The translations under genes and the position numbers were made by a program. Under the pieces are notes generated by a model. It was not told where the DNA came from. It worked only from the letters and a program-made list of their open reading frames with translations, and did not search any database. Below are positions 21,491 to 32,715 of a DNA stretch of 64,000 nt, piece by piece (positions within the stretch are counted from its first letter, which is position 1; each line of letters starts with the position of its first letter). Source of the DNA: Thamnidium elegans (Eukaryota > Mucoromycota > Mucoromycetes > Mucorales > Mucoraceae); assembly GCA_025201345.1 (NCBI GenBank), contig JAIXMG010000023.1:310001-374000 (forward strand). The letters run 5' to 3'.

Positions 21491-24284
21491 ATCATTCTTT
21501 CTTTTTCTTGTTTTTGAGAAATGTAGTGTATGTAACGCATGTGTGTTACCTGAAGTATTGCTAGAATTTGGGATGTGGTAGAGAAATAAAATAAAAGGTA
21601 AAAGGTAATAGTAAGTTTACGTGAGCACCAGTTCCTGTTTTATAAGTAGAATGACTTAGGTAAATAAAGAGTTTTGGTAAAAAGTACAATGGAAAGTAAA
21701 ATCCAAGGGAATTCAGGAACAAAATAAAATAAAAGAGCTAATTTAAAGGTCTTTTATAAGTTAAGAGAAGGATAATATAAAGTTGTTTACAAAATGTGAA
21801 TTGATTTTTATTATAGTATGATTTTTTGATGGTTATTTATATTATGTTAGATTATTACAAAAAGGTATTATTTTAAGTTAGTTTTAAAAAGACAATCCTT
21901 GTTAAGAAGGATCCTCTTCAACGAGCATCCTTCTTGGATTTGTGACACCACAAAGATTGTAAGTCACGATGTAACAATATCCTATAGTTTGATGGTACTC
22001 AAGGTTAATGCAAGCAAAGTAGCTCTTCCTGCAAATGGATATGGTTCACACTTTTTTCAATCGACGGTGTAATTTGAATGTGTATCGAGAGCTCCTTATC
22101 TTCTAGACTGACAGGTTTAAAATGAATCATTTTAAGCACGTAAAAGTGTCAGGGTGGAACCTGTTTGAGATAGTACTATAGATGTAAGATATCTTTTCTT
22201 CGTTTTGATTCTATTCGTTAACCTTTTTTTTTACGTAAAGATACTGTTAAAAAGTAAACTGTGTTAACTTCTGTGGCTTCTATCCGCCAGGATAACGAAA
22301 TAACTGTTCCTGAGGTTTTTTTTTTTATTAAAACAACTTTTTATAAAGAACGAAATAAATGCGTAACAGCAGTAAAATAATAAGTTACTGCCGTACTACA
22401 GAAATCAACTTGCTAGTTTTTTTTTCCTATCTTGTAAAACCTTGTGACAAATACGCAATAAGTAACAACGAATCAAACCTATTTTATTTCTGAGTATATA
22501 CTTCCGTCTATTCAAGACCCTAAGCATACACTTAATTGGTCATTATAACGTTCAAATTAAAGCAATTACAGAATTCTTTTTTCTGAAAGCTAAGCACGGG
22601 AAAATAAAATGCGAAATGTGTAACTTTTTTTTTCTACCAAAACAACTGCGCAAAAGTGCAGAATATTTCAAGTACGTGAGAGCACAGTACAGAAATTGAC
22701 GTCATGGCATGTATGGCTTTTGAGCAGACTCGCTATTGTACAGTTCTCAAATGACAGATCCCAAATCGATAAAAAACAACCATAATTAGCTAGTAAATTG
22801 TCTGCGAGAACAAAAAAAAGTCTGTACAACACTAATAGATCAGGAACAGTGAGAAAAATTCTGATCTCATTTTTTCATAACGTGGGGGGAACCCGTACCC
22901 ATTAAACCGTTTTTTTTTAAAAAAAAAATAGATCTACTAAGTTTATAGTCTAATGATGACATATATAGTACCTTTTTTTTTTTTTTCAATTAGGGGGAGA
23001 TTCAAATAATGTGTCAAAAGAAACTTTTTTTTTTTTTGTATTTGTATACATGTATATATTTTAAAAAGTGTGTGTATTTTTTATATATAAAGAAATATAC
23101 TTTCTTGATCTACTTTTTATCTGGTTACAAAGGAGGGAGGATTTCCCAAATATATATAAATAAATACGTGTTGTAATAAATAGCCTCGTTTTTTTTGACT
23201 CCAGATCGTCTCTTAGGATATTGTGTTACATCAATATAATCTGAGAATTAAAAAAAAAAAAAAAAAAGTCAGTGAAATATGCATCAGGGCGAATAAACGT
23301 TCACTACATGTATAAATATGGGTGTTGCAGTGGGCCATATAATAATTATAATAATTTAAGGATCTACAGGGTCAAACCACTGTAAATAAATTAGTAAAAT
23401 AACGAAAAAGCCGATTTGTAATTTAGAGTATACTAACTCTATTTACTTGAACCACACAGAGAAAATTCTCTTTTTTATCAAAAAAAACGTACATCAAAAA
23501 AAGATGTTTTACCACATGTATTCTATTTTTTTGTGATAATGTAATAAACCAATGTTGTCTAACCATCTATCGGAGCTCCTTTTATAAGTGGCTTTGGAGG
23601 AGGAGGAGACAAAAAAAACCTTATAGTTGTATGACAATATGGATGATCAACGCAAAGTTTTGAGTCATTAAAATAGAAGTTTCGGTCCATGAGGAAAAAC
23701 TGACTGTAAAATCCACTAAGATCTTCCAAAAAGCACAACCAATTTTCTTTCTTTTTATGGTAAGGGCCTGGATAATTATCATTGGACTTTTATATAAGAG
23801 CCCGCTTTGTGCAAATAAATAAATAAATAAATGATTTCGTCTCTCTTTTTATATGTGTTTTACTGATATCGCTATACAAAATTATTTTATTAGTAAAGCT
23901 ATATTTGTATTAAAAAAAGTAAATTGGTAATAAGTTATTACTATATTTTAAAAAAGAAAAAAGTTTGAGCGATAGTGTCCAATAAACACTTAGTTTTAAA
24001 AGGTAGTACAGACAAATTCCTCTCTCAGATTTCCGTTTTAAAGGAACAAATTTATATTTAAACTTTTTTCCTTCTTCTTTGCATTCTTATTTTTTATTAT
24101 AATATATATTATTAAGAAGACGGGAAAAGTAAATATATTAGCTCAGCATTTTTATTTTATTTTTCCTTTTTTTTTTTCTTCTTACAAGGTAAAAATCTAC
24201 GATCTGACCCAAAAGTGTTTACTTACTGTGTTTCTTAATATAGACTAAAAAAATAAACAAATATAGTATTTAAACTCGAAAAAA
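21491..24284. other. 2.8-kb gene desert
   Basis: AT-rich with few open frames. A 9-bp inverted repeat (AAGAAGGAT / ATCCTTCTT) at 21904-21935 could form a hairpin. T-then-A block at about 22911-22929. I find no convincing coding sequence or further tRNA. Relics of old transposons could be hidden here but nothing is recognisable. Confidence 0.45.
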
Positions 24285-25130
24285 ATGATGCTTCCAAGAT
24301 CACTCCTGATATTAAAATTAGCTGCACTGCTAACAGTTATTTTTTTTACTGTATTTTATCTCTGGGAAACCAACGCACCTAACCTAGGTCAACCACTAAA
24401 ATGGGATTGTTATTCTACTACGATTCCATCATTTGACCAAGAAAAGTACGTCGATACAAAAATCTTTATTGGTATTTTCACCACCAAAGAAAAGCTTTCC
24501 CGTCGAAAATTAATTCGAGAAACCTATCTTCAACATAAACCAGATAATATTGAATATAAATTTGTAATGGTAGCCACTAAAATTCCTTCTGAATTACAGC
24601 AAGAAATGGACCAATACCATGATATTTTAACATTAAATATGACTCAAGAAAACATGAATGAAGGCAAAACTTATGAATACTTTAAAACAATGTCTCAAAG
24701 AACAGAGGATAAAATCGATTTTGTATTAAAAGCAGATGATGATTCTTATTTACACTTGGATCGAATTGAATATGATTTATCACATACCAATAGAAATATG
24801 TCCTATTGGGGATACTTGGTAGGTGATACATTTATGGGCGGATTATGTTATGGATTATCATTCGACCTGGTTCAATGGGTTGCAAAAGCACCTATCCCAA
24901 GAAAATATAAAGAGGGGCACGAAGATTCCCAGGTACAAAAATGGTTCCGTTGGTCAAACATTGATGACCAAGTAAAGTATGAAGTTAGAAATTGTAGAAT
25001 TCACGATTATATAGATTCTGGCTCTTTTTATTCAAAGGAAATCGACCTAGATAATACAATGATTGTTCATTACTTGAAAGATGATGAACACTTTATAAAT
25101 ACCCATGAAACCCTTTCTGCTACTTACTAG
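24285..25130 (+). CDS. GT31-like glycosyltransferase (beta-1,3-galactosyltransferase fold)
   Basis: Intronless 281-aa type II membrane protein: short cytosolic end, signal anchor at about residues 8-26 (LILKLAALLTVIFFTVFYLW), then a luminal catalytic domain. Family motifs visible: IFIGIFTTKEKLSRRKLIRETY, the metal-binding DxD in FVLKADDDSYLHLD, GDTFMGGLCYGLSFDLVQWV and GHEDSQVQKWF. It should transfer a sugar in the Golgi onto glycoprotein or glycolipid acceptors; the donor sugar cannot be read from sequence. The domain is compact compared with animal relatives. Neighbouring sequence is gene-poor, and a (CA)n repeat of about 36 bp follows at 25153-25189. Confidence 0.88.
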   Translation: MMLPRSLLILKLAALLTVIFFTVFYLWETNAPNLGQPLKWDCYSTTIPSFDQEKYVDTKIFIGIFTTKEKLSRRKLIRETYLQHKPDNIEYKFVMVATKIPSELQQEMDQYHDILTLNMTQENMNEGKTYEYFKTMSQRTEDKIDFVLKADDDSYLHLDRIEYDLSHTNRNMSYWGYLVGDTFMGGLCYGLSFDLVQWVAKAPIPRKYKEGHEDSQVQKWFRWSNIDDQVKYEVRNCRIHDYIDSGSFYSKEIDLDNTMIVHYLKDDEHFINTHETLSATY

Positions 25131-25152
25131 ACTGTAACATTTTTTTTTGGCT

Positions 25153-25189
<37 letters not shown>
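25153..25189. repeat. (CA)n microsatellite
   Basis: Uninterrupted CA dinucleotide run just downstream of the GT31 gene. Similar shorter CA runs lie at about 442-464 and 58412-58431. Confidence 0.95.
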
Positions 25190-25190
<1 letters not shown>

Positions 25191-25416
25191 AATACAATTA
25201 AATTAATACTCTAATAAAAAAAATTAAAAATTATAATATTTAAAGGAAAGCATTCTTTTTTTTAAGCCACGCATCTATACACATACATGGATGTGACGGC
25301 AATTTAACTAAAAAGGACTTTTTGAGGAGTAAAAAAGGATGTATATATATATAACATCCCTTTCTTTTTATTCTTGATTTATCACATCACTTTCCTCTCC
25401 TTTATAAATAATAGTA

Positions 25417-25918
25417 ATGAATAATAATAACGAAAAACTACATTTTGATAAAGGTATCATGAGATTATCTGCTTATGATCCATTATCAAATCAATACGAA
25501 ACTCGTATTTTGACACTACCCGAATTGCCATTGCTTGAATCATTGGAAACGATGTTTGATCATAATGGCAGAGTATTGCGTATGACAAAATCCTGTAACA
25601 GTAAAAAATTGAATCATCATCACACCAGCAGTATTCTTATTCAGCCACGTCGTTGTCAATCTAATCCCAGTTTATGCAAACAAATCAACAATAAACAACA
25701 CAACGGTAAATGTATCGTATTACTAATAAAAATAACTAAATATTAATATATAACTAGTAGCTAGATCTATAAAGTCTAAAAAAGGCTTATCGAATGCATT
25801 TCATGCTGTGGCAACATTTATTCAAAAGGCAACACCTAATAATAAAAAAATACAACGTCAAAATAATATCATTTGTGAGAATTGGTGGATGTCTAGTCCA
25901 CCTATTAGTAGCTTTTAA
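25417..25918 (+). CDS. Small protein of unknown function
   Basis: Two exons (25417-25705 and 25785-25918) close in frame to 140 aa. It begins MNNNNEKLHFDKGIMRLSAY, has an LPELPLLESLE stretch, a His/Ser patch, and ends ENWWMSSPPISSF. No domain recognised. The intron acceptor at 25784 was chosen because the upstream AG would create an immediate stop. The distinctive aromatic/proline end suggests a real conserved short protein rather than chance frame, but this is not proven. Confidence 0.5.
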
Positions 25919-26229
25919 GCTTATAATACTATACACACTTTTTTTTTCTTCTGTCAAGCCAATAATAACAATAATATCCCCCCCCCCCTCCTTTTATCCT
26001 TTCGTTTAAAATAGTTTAATAACAATAAAATAACCAACAAAAGTGGCTGGGTATAGGTACCCAGGACACCTCCTACATTATAATAATAATAATAATACGC
26101 CCCCCCTTTTTTTTTTTTTGGTAGACCTTTTTATTTAGAAATCTATTCACTATACAATTGTTTGGCGAAAGATATGGTAAAGGACTCTCCGAGCAGCGCT
26201 TTTTTTTACTTGTAATTTTTCTTTAATAT
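25919..26229. other. 3' flank, no gene seen
   Basis: C8 and C6 runs, T runs and AT-rich sequence; the region GGGTATAGGTACCCAGG near 26047 is a short imperfect palindrome. Confidence 0.4.
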
Positions 26230-26530
26230 AAACAATTTAAGAAAGAATGATCACTTAGTGGTGTGATATTTCAGAATAAAAATATAAAATAAATGATAAA
26301 AGACGATAGAAAATAAATTGAGACTGTTATCAGACATCTTTATTATGAGATAAAATATGAAGGTATTTATATACAAATAATTGATGTGACTGTTAAGTTA
26401 TAATAACTCTCTTTAGTAAATGTTATTGACTATAATAAGATACAAGTTTGTTATGATTGACATAAGGATATTTTCTCACCCAGTGTTACCTTAATGCTTA
26501 GGTAACACTTTCAGGAGAACTATAATATGG
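26230..26530 (-). repeat. Possible solo LTR or LTR-like relic
   Basis: On the minus strand it starts at a TGTTACC...GGTAACA palindrome (26497-26522), and has TATATAAATACC followed by ATAATAAAGATG, the same order of TATA-like and AATAAAG signals as the candidate at 21050-21362. No duplicated flanks identified. Confidence 0.25.
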
Positions 26531-27598
26531 AGTATACACTTTACAGATATAGTTATTACTTATTAAGGATATGGAGAACATATGTTGGGCTATTTGGCTG
26601 GGGATGTATCCCGGTATGCCACTAAAATTCCATCCCCACTGGAAATATTTAATTACTGAATCCTTTCGATCTAATTGGCTAGTTATTTTAGCAGTAGAAT
26701 ATTTTTTGTATTCCTATAAATAAAACTTTATTTTTTTTTGTATAACTGTCAAATTAAATAATAAAATGAACACTAATAATTATAATACGACACCAAACGT
26801 TCCCCAGAGTGGTAGCTCGGAAATGAACATGCGAATGCATCAAGCTCTTCAGGAAACTGCTAGATTAGCAAAGGAAACTGCACCTCAAAGTACTCGAAAA
26901 AGCTACGATAGATTGATTGCAGAATTCAAGGCCTGGTGCGAGGAGACTTTTAGTGCAAGTGATCCAACTAGATATCTTGTTTAGGATCCAAATTAAATTT
27001 GTTTATGGAAGATGTGGTAATTTTTTTGCATTAATACAAATTAGGATGATAGTTTTACTAATGCATCTCTTATTTTTAAAAAAATAGGTTGTTTGTCGCA
27101 AAACTAAAGTACCAAGAAAGGGAAAAGAACCTGAACATCTGAAATATAGTGCTATTGACCAATATGTATCAGCAATTACATCTTTGTATCGTGAACAAGT
27201 GAAGCTTGGTGCTAATTGTCATCCTGAACCTAGACCATATGTAAAAGATTTATTGAGGGCCCACAAGTGTATGGAGGACAAGAAGAAAAGAGAGCAAAAT
27301 GTTGATCGTGCTGCCAATACTTATAGCGACGGATACACTACAACAGAAGAATTAATCAAGTTTTCTGACTACTATTTTGGATTAAACACATCCGAAGATT
27401 TAAGAAACTGCCTTGAATTTTTTTTTGGCTCATTATTTACTTCTTCGTGGCCACAATGCCAGAGCTGCCGAACTTGCTGATACACAAATGATTCATCTCC
27501 AAAATGAGGGCCCTGGAAAATGCCCAGCTCTTGTTATGGTAATGCATAATGGAAAAACTAACAAGCATGGAAAAACCGAACTTACATTGATATTAAGA

Positions 27599-28505
27599 GG
27601 TACACGGCCAGTCGAAATATCAGATAGTTGTTTCAAAATATTTTGCATTTGAGTGTTTCTCAAAGCATTTTCATTATCAATCTTTTTTTGCATTGTTTCT
27701 AGTCTTTGATCGATTAAGGGGACAGCAGTTCTCAATTGCATATTTACTGGATCATTTCCCTCGTTTTCTATGACTGCAGCTTGTAGATCGCTATGAGATT
27801 AAAAGTTAGAATAAGTGTTGTATGATTAATCGATGCAATATTTTACCTGCTAAATTGAATAAATAGCTCATCATCAAATAATGGATTGACAAATATTGGG
27901 TGGCAAGGATATTTCAATTTCATAAATACAACATCTTGGAGAAATGTCACTCTAAACGTTACGAGCATCTTTAAAAAGGAAATAGCAGAATTGGAACTTT
28001 CTGCAATACCGGAACGAATTTTTCCTAACCACTCATCTGCCCAAGGAAATACTTTATGTTGAAGTTCAACAGGAGGCTCCATAACAGCTCTTGGTAAGTA
28101 AAAATGACCTTGTACTAAGGGAAAACCAGCAGATGTTCTCATACTTCCTCGAGGCAATCCAGTAAGATACGCAGTTAAGAAGGCGATTATTTTTGTAGAC
28201 CTTAGCACAACAAAAGTGACACATATCGGAAGAGGCTCTGGAGCAAGGATGGCGGATTTGGCAGGTGTCGGCGAGGATCAGATACGTCGCCAAGGACGTT
28301 GGAACAATAGTTCAATGAATGGTGCATCATAATGAGAGCTATATTTCCACTCTATTGTTGGGTTTTTGTCTGCTTTCAGCACTTTCATACCAAACCATTC
28401 TCCTGAAGTAGTAAACGTTACAACTGGTTCTCCTTCATTATGAAATCTTTGGAATATATAGCTACTGAACATCATAATTGGACAAAGTTCCACAAGTTTA
28501 TTTCT
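27599..28505 (-). other. Outer inverted segment in the recombinase gene
   Basis: Everything between these points except the inner segment reads on the minus strand while both flanks read on the plus strand. Flipping it joins the left flank ...ATA TTA AGA to AGA AAT AAA CTT and the right end ...CGT GTA CC to A ATA CAT CCC, both in frame. AGA on the left and TCT on the right give a 3-bp inverted identity at the breakpoints. Confidence 0.82.
28173..28323 (+). other. Inner 151-bp segment inverted within the outer inversion
   Basis: It reads on the plus strand inside minus-strand sequence and carries the HxxR catalytic box. Turning it over restores ...CAT TAT GAT GC|A GTT AAG AAG on one side and AAT GGT|GCG TAT CTT on the other, both in frame. 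Both borders are flanked by the dinucleotide GC. Confidence 0.82.
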
Positions 28506-28998
28506 AATACATCCCGTACATATACCAGGTGATGGCCGTCAAACACCAACTGTAACAACAGATTTCATTTCTTCAATTGTCCCTGCCACTAATGTCGATA
28601 CTTTTAATGAATCAACTGTTTCTGGTTCTACTAACGTTATCACTTTGTCGGCTACAACTCCTGCTATTAGATCAAGATCTACATCGATAGTAACGTATAG
28701 ATTTGCAAAAGCATTGACATTACCAATTCTTTGGTGTGAATGGTTTGATGGACTGGGAGGAAACTACTCAATAATAAAAATGAATCGATTGGAACCGAAC
28801 TGGTATAAAAAGGACCAAAAATCATACTATGACAGACGTAATAGGATTATTAAAAGAATTCAAGATTATACACGTCAAAAATTTATTTCGGATGAGGCAG
28901 CATTACAAAAAGCTGAACAACGCAGGCAAGATTATAAGTATAGTCTGGACTATTTAGGTAAAAACATTCGGTTTTTGTATGGAGATTTTGAAGAATAA

Positions 28999-29524
28999 AC
29001 AAATTAATATTTCCAAATAAAAAATACTTCTCTTATAACTAAAATTATCTTCTTTAAAAATTAACGTGCTAGTAATTTTAAGTAATACAAAATAGCTCAA
29101 ATAACAAAGCTTGATTTGAGATGTAATTGAGTTAATACGTTAACTATTTATCTAGTGCGATCATTGCTTTTTTTTATCTGATTCAGTTATACAACTTAAA
29201 TATATTCATATAGATCTTATTTACTTATACTATTTTACGGAAACTTACTTTTTCTGGGCTGATTAAAGGACAGTAATGAATTTTACATGTAACGCGTAAT
29301 ATCAGCATTATTATTCTCGGTAGATATTTACACGGTAAATCCCCAACACAAGATATGTTGATGAGATTAATTTTAGGATGCATCCTGAATATCCTTGACC
29401 CTGGATAAGTTATTATATACTTAAAAATGCTTATAATTTTCTAAATCATCACAAGTGGCATATGGATATAAGATATGGATATAACATGAGAAGGTTATAG
29501 ACATATCAATCACAAATATAATTA
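28999..29524. other. Flank of the Crypton-like element, no gene
   Basis: AT-rich. Partial repeats of ATATGGATATAA near 29461-29487. Element termini and target duplications could not be identified. Confidence 0.35.
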
Positions 29525-29655
29525 TTATTTTAAAAAGTATTCAGCAGTAGACTTGGATGGTAACTTTCTAAACCCAGATTTTTCATCCAGGATTAGACGA
29601 TCCAGTTCTCGTTGTTCGATAATCAATCCATGGTATTATATAATATTTGACGTTT
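29525..29655 (-). pseudogene. C-terminal remnant of a paralogue of the adjacent 558-aa gene
   Basis: The minus strand reads EQRELDRLILDEKSGFRKLP then STAEYFLK and a stop at 29525-29527. The complete gene next door ends EQRKLDAQIINEVCGLAMLP, VTVVDHFLN. The two align without large gaps. Upstream of YHG the remnant frame is blocked by a stop. This is best read as the tail of a tandem duplicate that has decayed. Confidence 0.7.
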
Positions 29656-29699
29656 TATTTTCAAATGATTCAAGATACTTAAAAAAAAAATGAGAATAA

Positions 29700-31433
29700 T
29701 CAAGTATTCATGTTTAAGAAGTGGTCCACAACGGTCACCGAGGGAAGCATAGCCAAGCCACAGACTTCATTAATGATCTGGGCATCCAATTTGCGCTGTT
29801 CAAGTAACTCGTGGTATATCGTAGCTAACATCTCGAAGAGGATATTCCAATTCGCACGCAATTGCCAGGAAGTTGGAGCACAGGCAGATCTTACTTCCAC
29901 AAGCTTCCATTTACCCGATTTTGAGAGTGTCATTTTCGTAAGGGTAAGTGTTTGCTTGATCACCTGAACACCGAATGTGCACTTTTTTGTGATTGAGTCG
30001 ATACTGGCATTCTTGTTCTGCTTAATGGTATTGAGCAATGAATTGCTGCATTCAACTAAGAGTTTTAAGGTATCATCCAATGAGTGATTTACCATCTCTT
30101 TTTCAAATCCACTGCTACATTCGACAAAAAATTCTTCGTTACTGGTCATGGTATTTTTCCCCAATCCATCCGCATATTTTTTGTCACATAAGCTAATCAC
30201 AAAATCATTGTTTTCCAGTACTGCCATGTCTTGCGTCTCCAAGCCCTTCTCGCACCAACAGAACTCAAGAAGTTTTGTTTCTTGACTGAAGTATTTGAAC
30301 ATTGGAACTATGTATTTTACGAAAGGTGTTCTTTCATGGTTATTGGTGCTAGATAATGGCTGTTTGCAATTTGAAGTGAAATCCGTGAGGGTGTAGCATA
30401 TTATATCCATTAAGGTACGAGTTGAACCGGTAGTTCTTAATCTAATCTCACTATTCCATAGTACTCTCACGATGTCTTTTTCTTCTGCATTCATGGCCTC
30501 GTTGATGAAATCCCTGACACCAGGAAATATATCAAATGAAGCTAATCGGTCTCTATCCTCGGCGTACCTTTTGTAATCCTCCACTGCCTCCTCGTTTTTA
30601 TAATTATTAGAATTGACCAGAAACTCCATTGCAATGTCACAGAAATCACCAATAGCCTCTCGATCAACCTTTTGTATTTTCGGCTTATTTGGACAAGTCA
30701 GATACGCAGTTGGATGGAATATTGTGAATCTCTTTTTATTTTTATTCAAGGTACAGGTCTGAAATAACAAAAAACAATTAGTCTTGCGTTTTATCATTTA
30801 ATTTACTCATATTACCTTCTTCATAAGCTTTGGTGATGAATTTTGACTTGTTGAAGCCTGAGGTGAGTGGTGGTTTGTAGTATCTGGGGAGTCTGGGGTT
30901 GTTGAAGCCTGAGGTGAGTGGTGACTTGTTGAAGCTTGAGGCGAGTGAGGATTGATATTATTGGTATATTCTTGCTCAAATTCATCAAGACCTTGTCTCG
31001 TAAAAGTTACTCCAAGTAGCTGGGCTTGTAAGTAGGTGTTATTTCGTTCTTGCGCCACCTTTCGTGCATTTACTCTTGGCCGATTGGCTTCAACTTCATT
31101 ATTAAACGCTTTAAGGAATTTAGCTTTCGTTTTTCTTCTTGAAAAATGACCATATACTTTTCGAATAAATTCTTTGATATTGACTGGTAGCACGATCGTG
31201 TCATCTAAGTTTACTAATGTAAATAACGCTGTTTTTATGTCGTTATATACGTTTTGAGGGTCTTCTGTTAAAAGTACATCTTCTGGAAGCCCATCAATCA
31301 TAGAATTCAGGTCCGCAAACGTACTCACTGGACCTGTTAACAAGTAATCGCGTTTGATAGCCTTTTCTCGTATATCGTCACTAAGATAATACTCCTTGTC
31401 AGCTTCCCTTGGAAACTTTGGTATTGTAGTCAT
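29700..31433 (-). CDS. Lineage-specific 558-aa protein with an ADG...ECSSG core (hypothetical)
   Basis: Two exons, 30816-31433 and 29700-30758, in phase 0. N-terminal half is helical (DIREKAIKRDYLLTGPVSTF, FIRKVYGHFSRRKTKAKFLK) and is followed by a linker with four degenerate HSPQASTS repeats. The C-terminal half has YLTCPNKPKIQ, FVKYIVPMFKYFS, then KKYADGLG and FFVECSSGFEKE, a run DDTLKLLVECSNSLL, FGVQVIKQTLTLTKM and KWKLVEVRSACAPTSW. The D(G)-then-E-C-S spacing recalls PD-(D/E)XK nuclease-like folds and also the gene at 15.3-17.0 kb. Function unknown. A T run of about 26 lies directly before the start. A decayed paralogue tail follows the stop, so the family has duplicated locally. Confidence 0.7.
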
Positions 31434-31732
31434 GTTGAGAACGTTTTTTTTTTTTTTTTTTTTTTTGCTTGTAAAGAGGTGTTTTTTAAAGAAAAAGAGG
31501 TTATGCGTACTTTTTTAAATACCGAAAGAAACGCCATCAATTTTTTTTTGATTTATTATTCCTATTTTATTGAGGGAAACTTGGGGCACGACATTTAAAC
31601 AACGACATGAAATTCGTGATGTAGAAATTTATTTTCTCATCAAATCGTGACGTAGACTTTTAAAGATAAAATTCGGGCAACAAGTTTCCCTCTTTTATTA
31701 TTATTCTTTTTTTTTTCGTTGGACACATCGTT
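31434..31732. other. 5' flank of the 558-aa gene
   Basis: T run at about 31443-31466 then AT-rich sequence. No gene. Confidence 0.4.
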
Positions 31733-32045
31733 AAGCCTTATAAATTTCCAAGAGGACACACCCATCTAGGTTCTTGGCTAACAGAGATAAAAGCCAGCCT
31801 CTCAAGGATATGGATGGTCTCTGTAACTTTTGGCGAGGTATGCAATAGTTGGCGCATGGCTTGCTGACGACCTGTTACGATGTACTATTACCTAGCTTTG
31901 AAAGCCTTATAAATTTCCAAGAGGACACACCCATCTAGGTTCTTGGCTAATAGAGATAAAAGCCAGCCTCTCAAGGATATGGACGGTCTCTGTAACTTTT
32001 GGCGAGGTATGCAATAGTTGGCGCATGGCTTGCTGATGACCTGTT
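31733..32045. repeat. Direct repeat, two 144-bp copies 25 bp apart
   Basis: Copies at 31733-31876 and 31902-32045 (period 169) differ at only about three positions. Each begins AAGCCTTATAAATTTCCAAG and ends GACCTGTT. Within each copy CCAAGAGG can pair with CCTCTCAAGG-type sequence and CAGAGA with TCTCTG, so a folded transcript is possible. No open frame spans a copy. Confidence 0.9.
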
Positions 32046-32715
32046 CAAATGTCTAGGTAAAATAAAGAGACTTTTTGGGTTTACAAGGTATTTATATATG
32101 TAGAAGGCAAATTTCAAGTATAATTACTAATACTTAATTGCTTATTTGATGTGCTGCTGTACAATGAATGTACGAGGAAATAAAATTTAGGTAAAGCTTA
32201 ATATGTTTTATCAATATTCGAAGTATAATCTCAGTTTTGAGATTTATGAAATTAAGATACATGGAATAATCAAAGTGGAAAATAAACCATACGCGATGAT
32301 CAGGAGAAATGAAGATAATAAAGATTGAACTAAGGAAAGGTTATTTTTTATTCACTTCTGTAAGTATCGTTATCTCTTAACGAAAAGCACCGATATTTTC
32401 CATTAATTGCTCTGTTTACACTGTGCTAAATTTTCTTTCTTGACCTCCTTAGTGTTATGCATCATGTTACGAGAAATACTGTTTCTTTTCTTTTTTCTTG
32501 TATTTAGGTGAAGACTCATCAAACTTTAATAATAATAATAATAATGATAATAATAATAATAATGATAATAATAATAATAATGATAATAATAATAATAAAC
32601 TTAAATGAATTAGTCTTTCATCGTATCATTTTTGTCAGAAGAGTCTGATGGCAAATGCTTTGTATTAAGTAAACTTTGGGATATCATTACATGGCTCAGT
32701 GGCTAATATTTATAG
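32046..32715. other. AT-rich spacer with (AAT)n microsatellite
   Basis: Contains AATAAAGAGAC and GGTATTTATATATG, resembling the LTR-like segments elsewhere but less completely. A trinucleotide run (AAT with periodic GAT) covers about 32528-32598. Confidence 0.5.

Larger units (their letters stand above)
26766..28998 (+). pseudogene. Decayed Crypton-like tyrosine-recombinase element (Ndc10-type YR plus GCR1_C domain), scrambled
   Basis: Five blocks in order and strand. 26766-27598 (+): SAP-like N-terminal region (APQSTRKSYDRLIAEFKAWC) and start of the recombinase domain (HYLLLRGHNARAAELADTQ, KCPALVMVMHNGKTNKHGKT). 28324-28505 (-): VELCPIMMFSSYIFQRFHNE. 28173-28323 (+): the HxxR box VTHIGRGSGARMADLAGV and IRRQGRWNN. 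27599-28172 (-): candidate Tyr in AYLTGLPRGSMRTSAGF, then FPWADEWLGKIRSG and a coiled coil. 28506-28998 (+): GCR1_C-like DNA-binding domain (PILWCEWFDGLGG, then NRIIKRIQDYTRQK). Two frameshifts are also present, one base lost near 26983 and a T-run slip near 27418-27426. Introns lie in block 1 (about 26998-27088) and, reversed, in block 4 (about 27784-27846). Cryptons use a tyrosine recombinase to integrate; this copy cannot make one. Family assignment is from remembered motifs. Confidence 0.82.

Noticed and set aside
32060..32345. Third LTR-like segment
   Set aside because: Has a TATA-like stretch but lacks the AATAAAG signal in the right orientation and clear ends.
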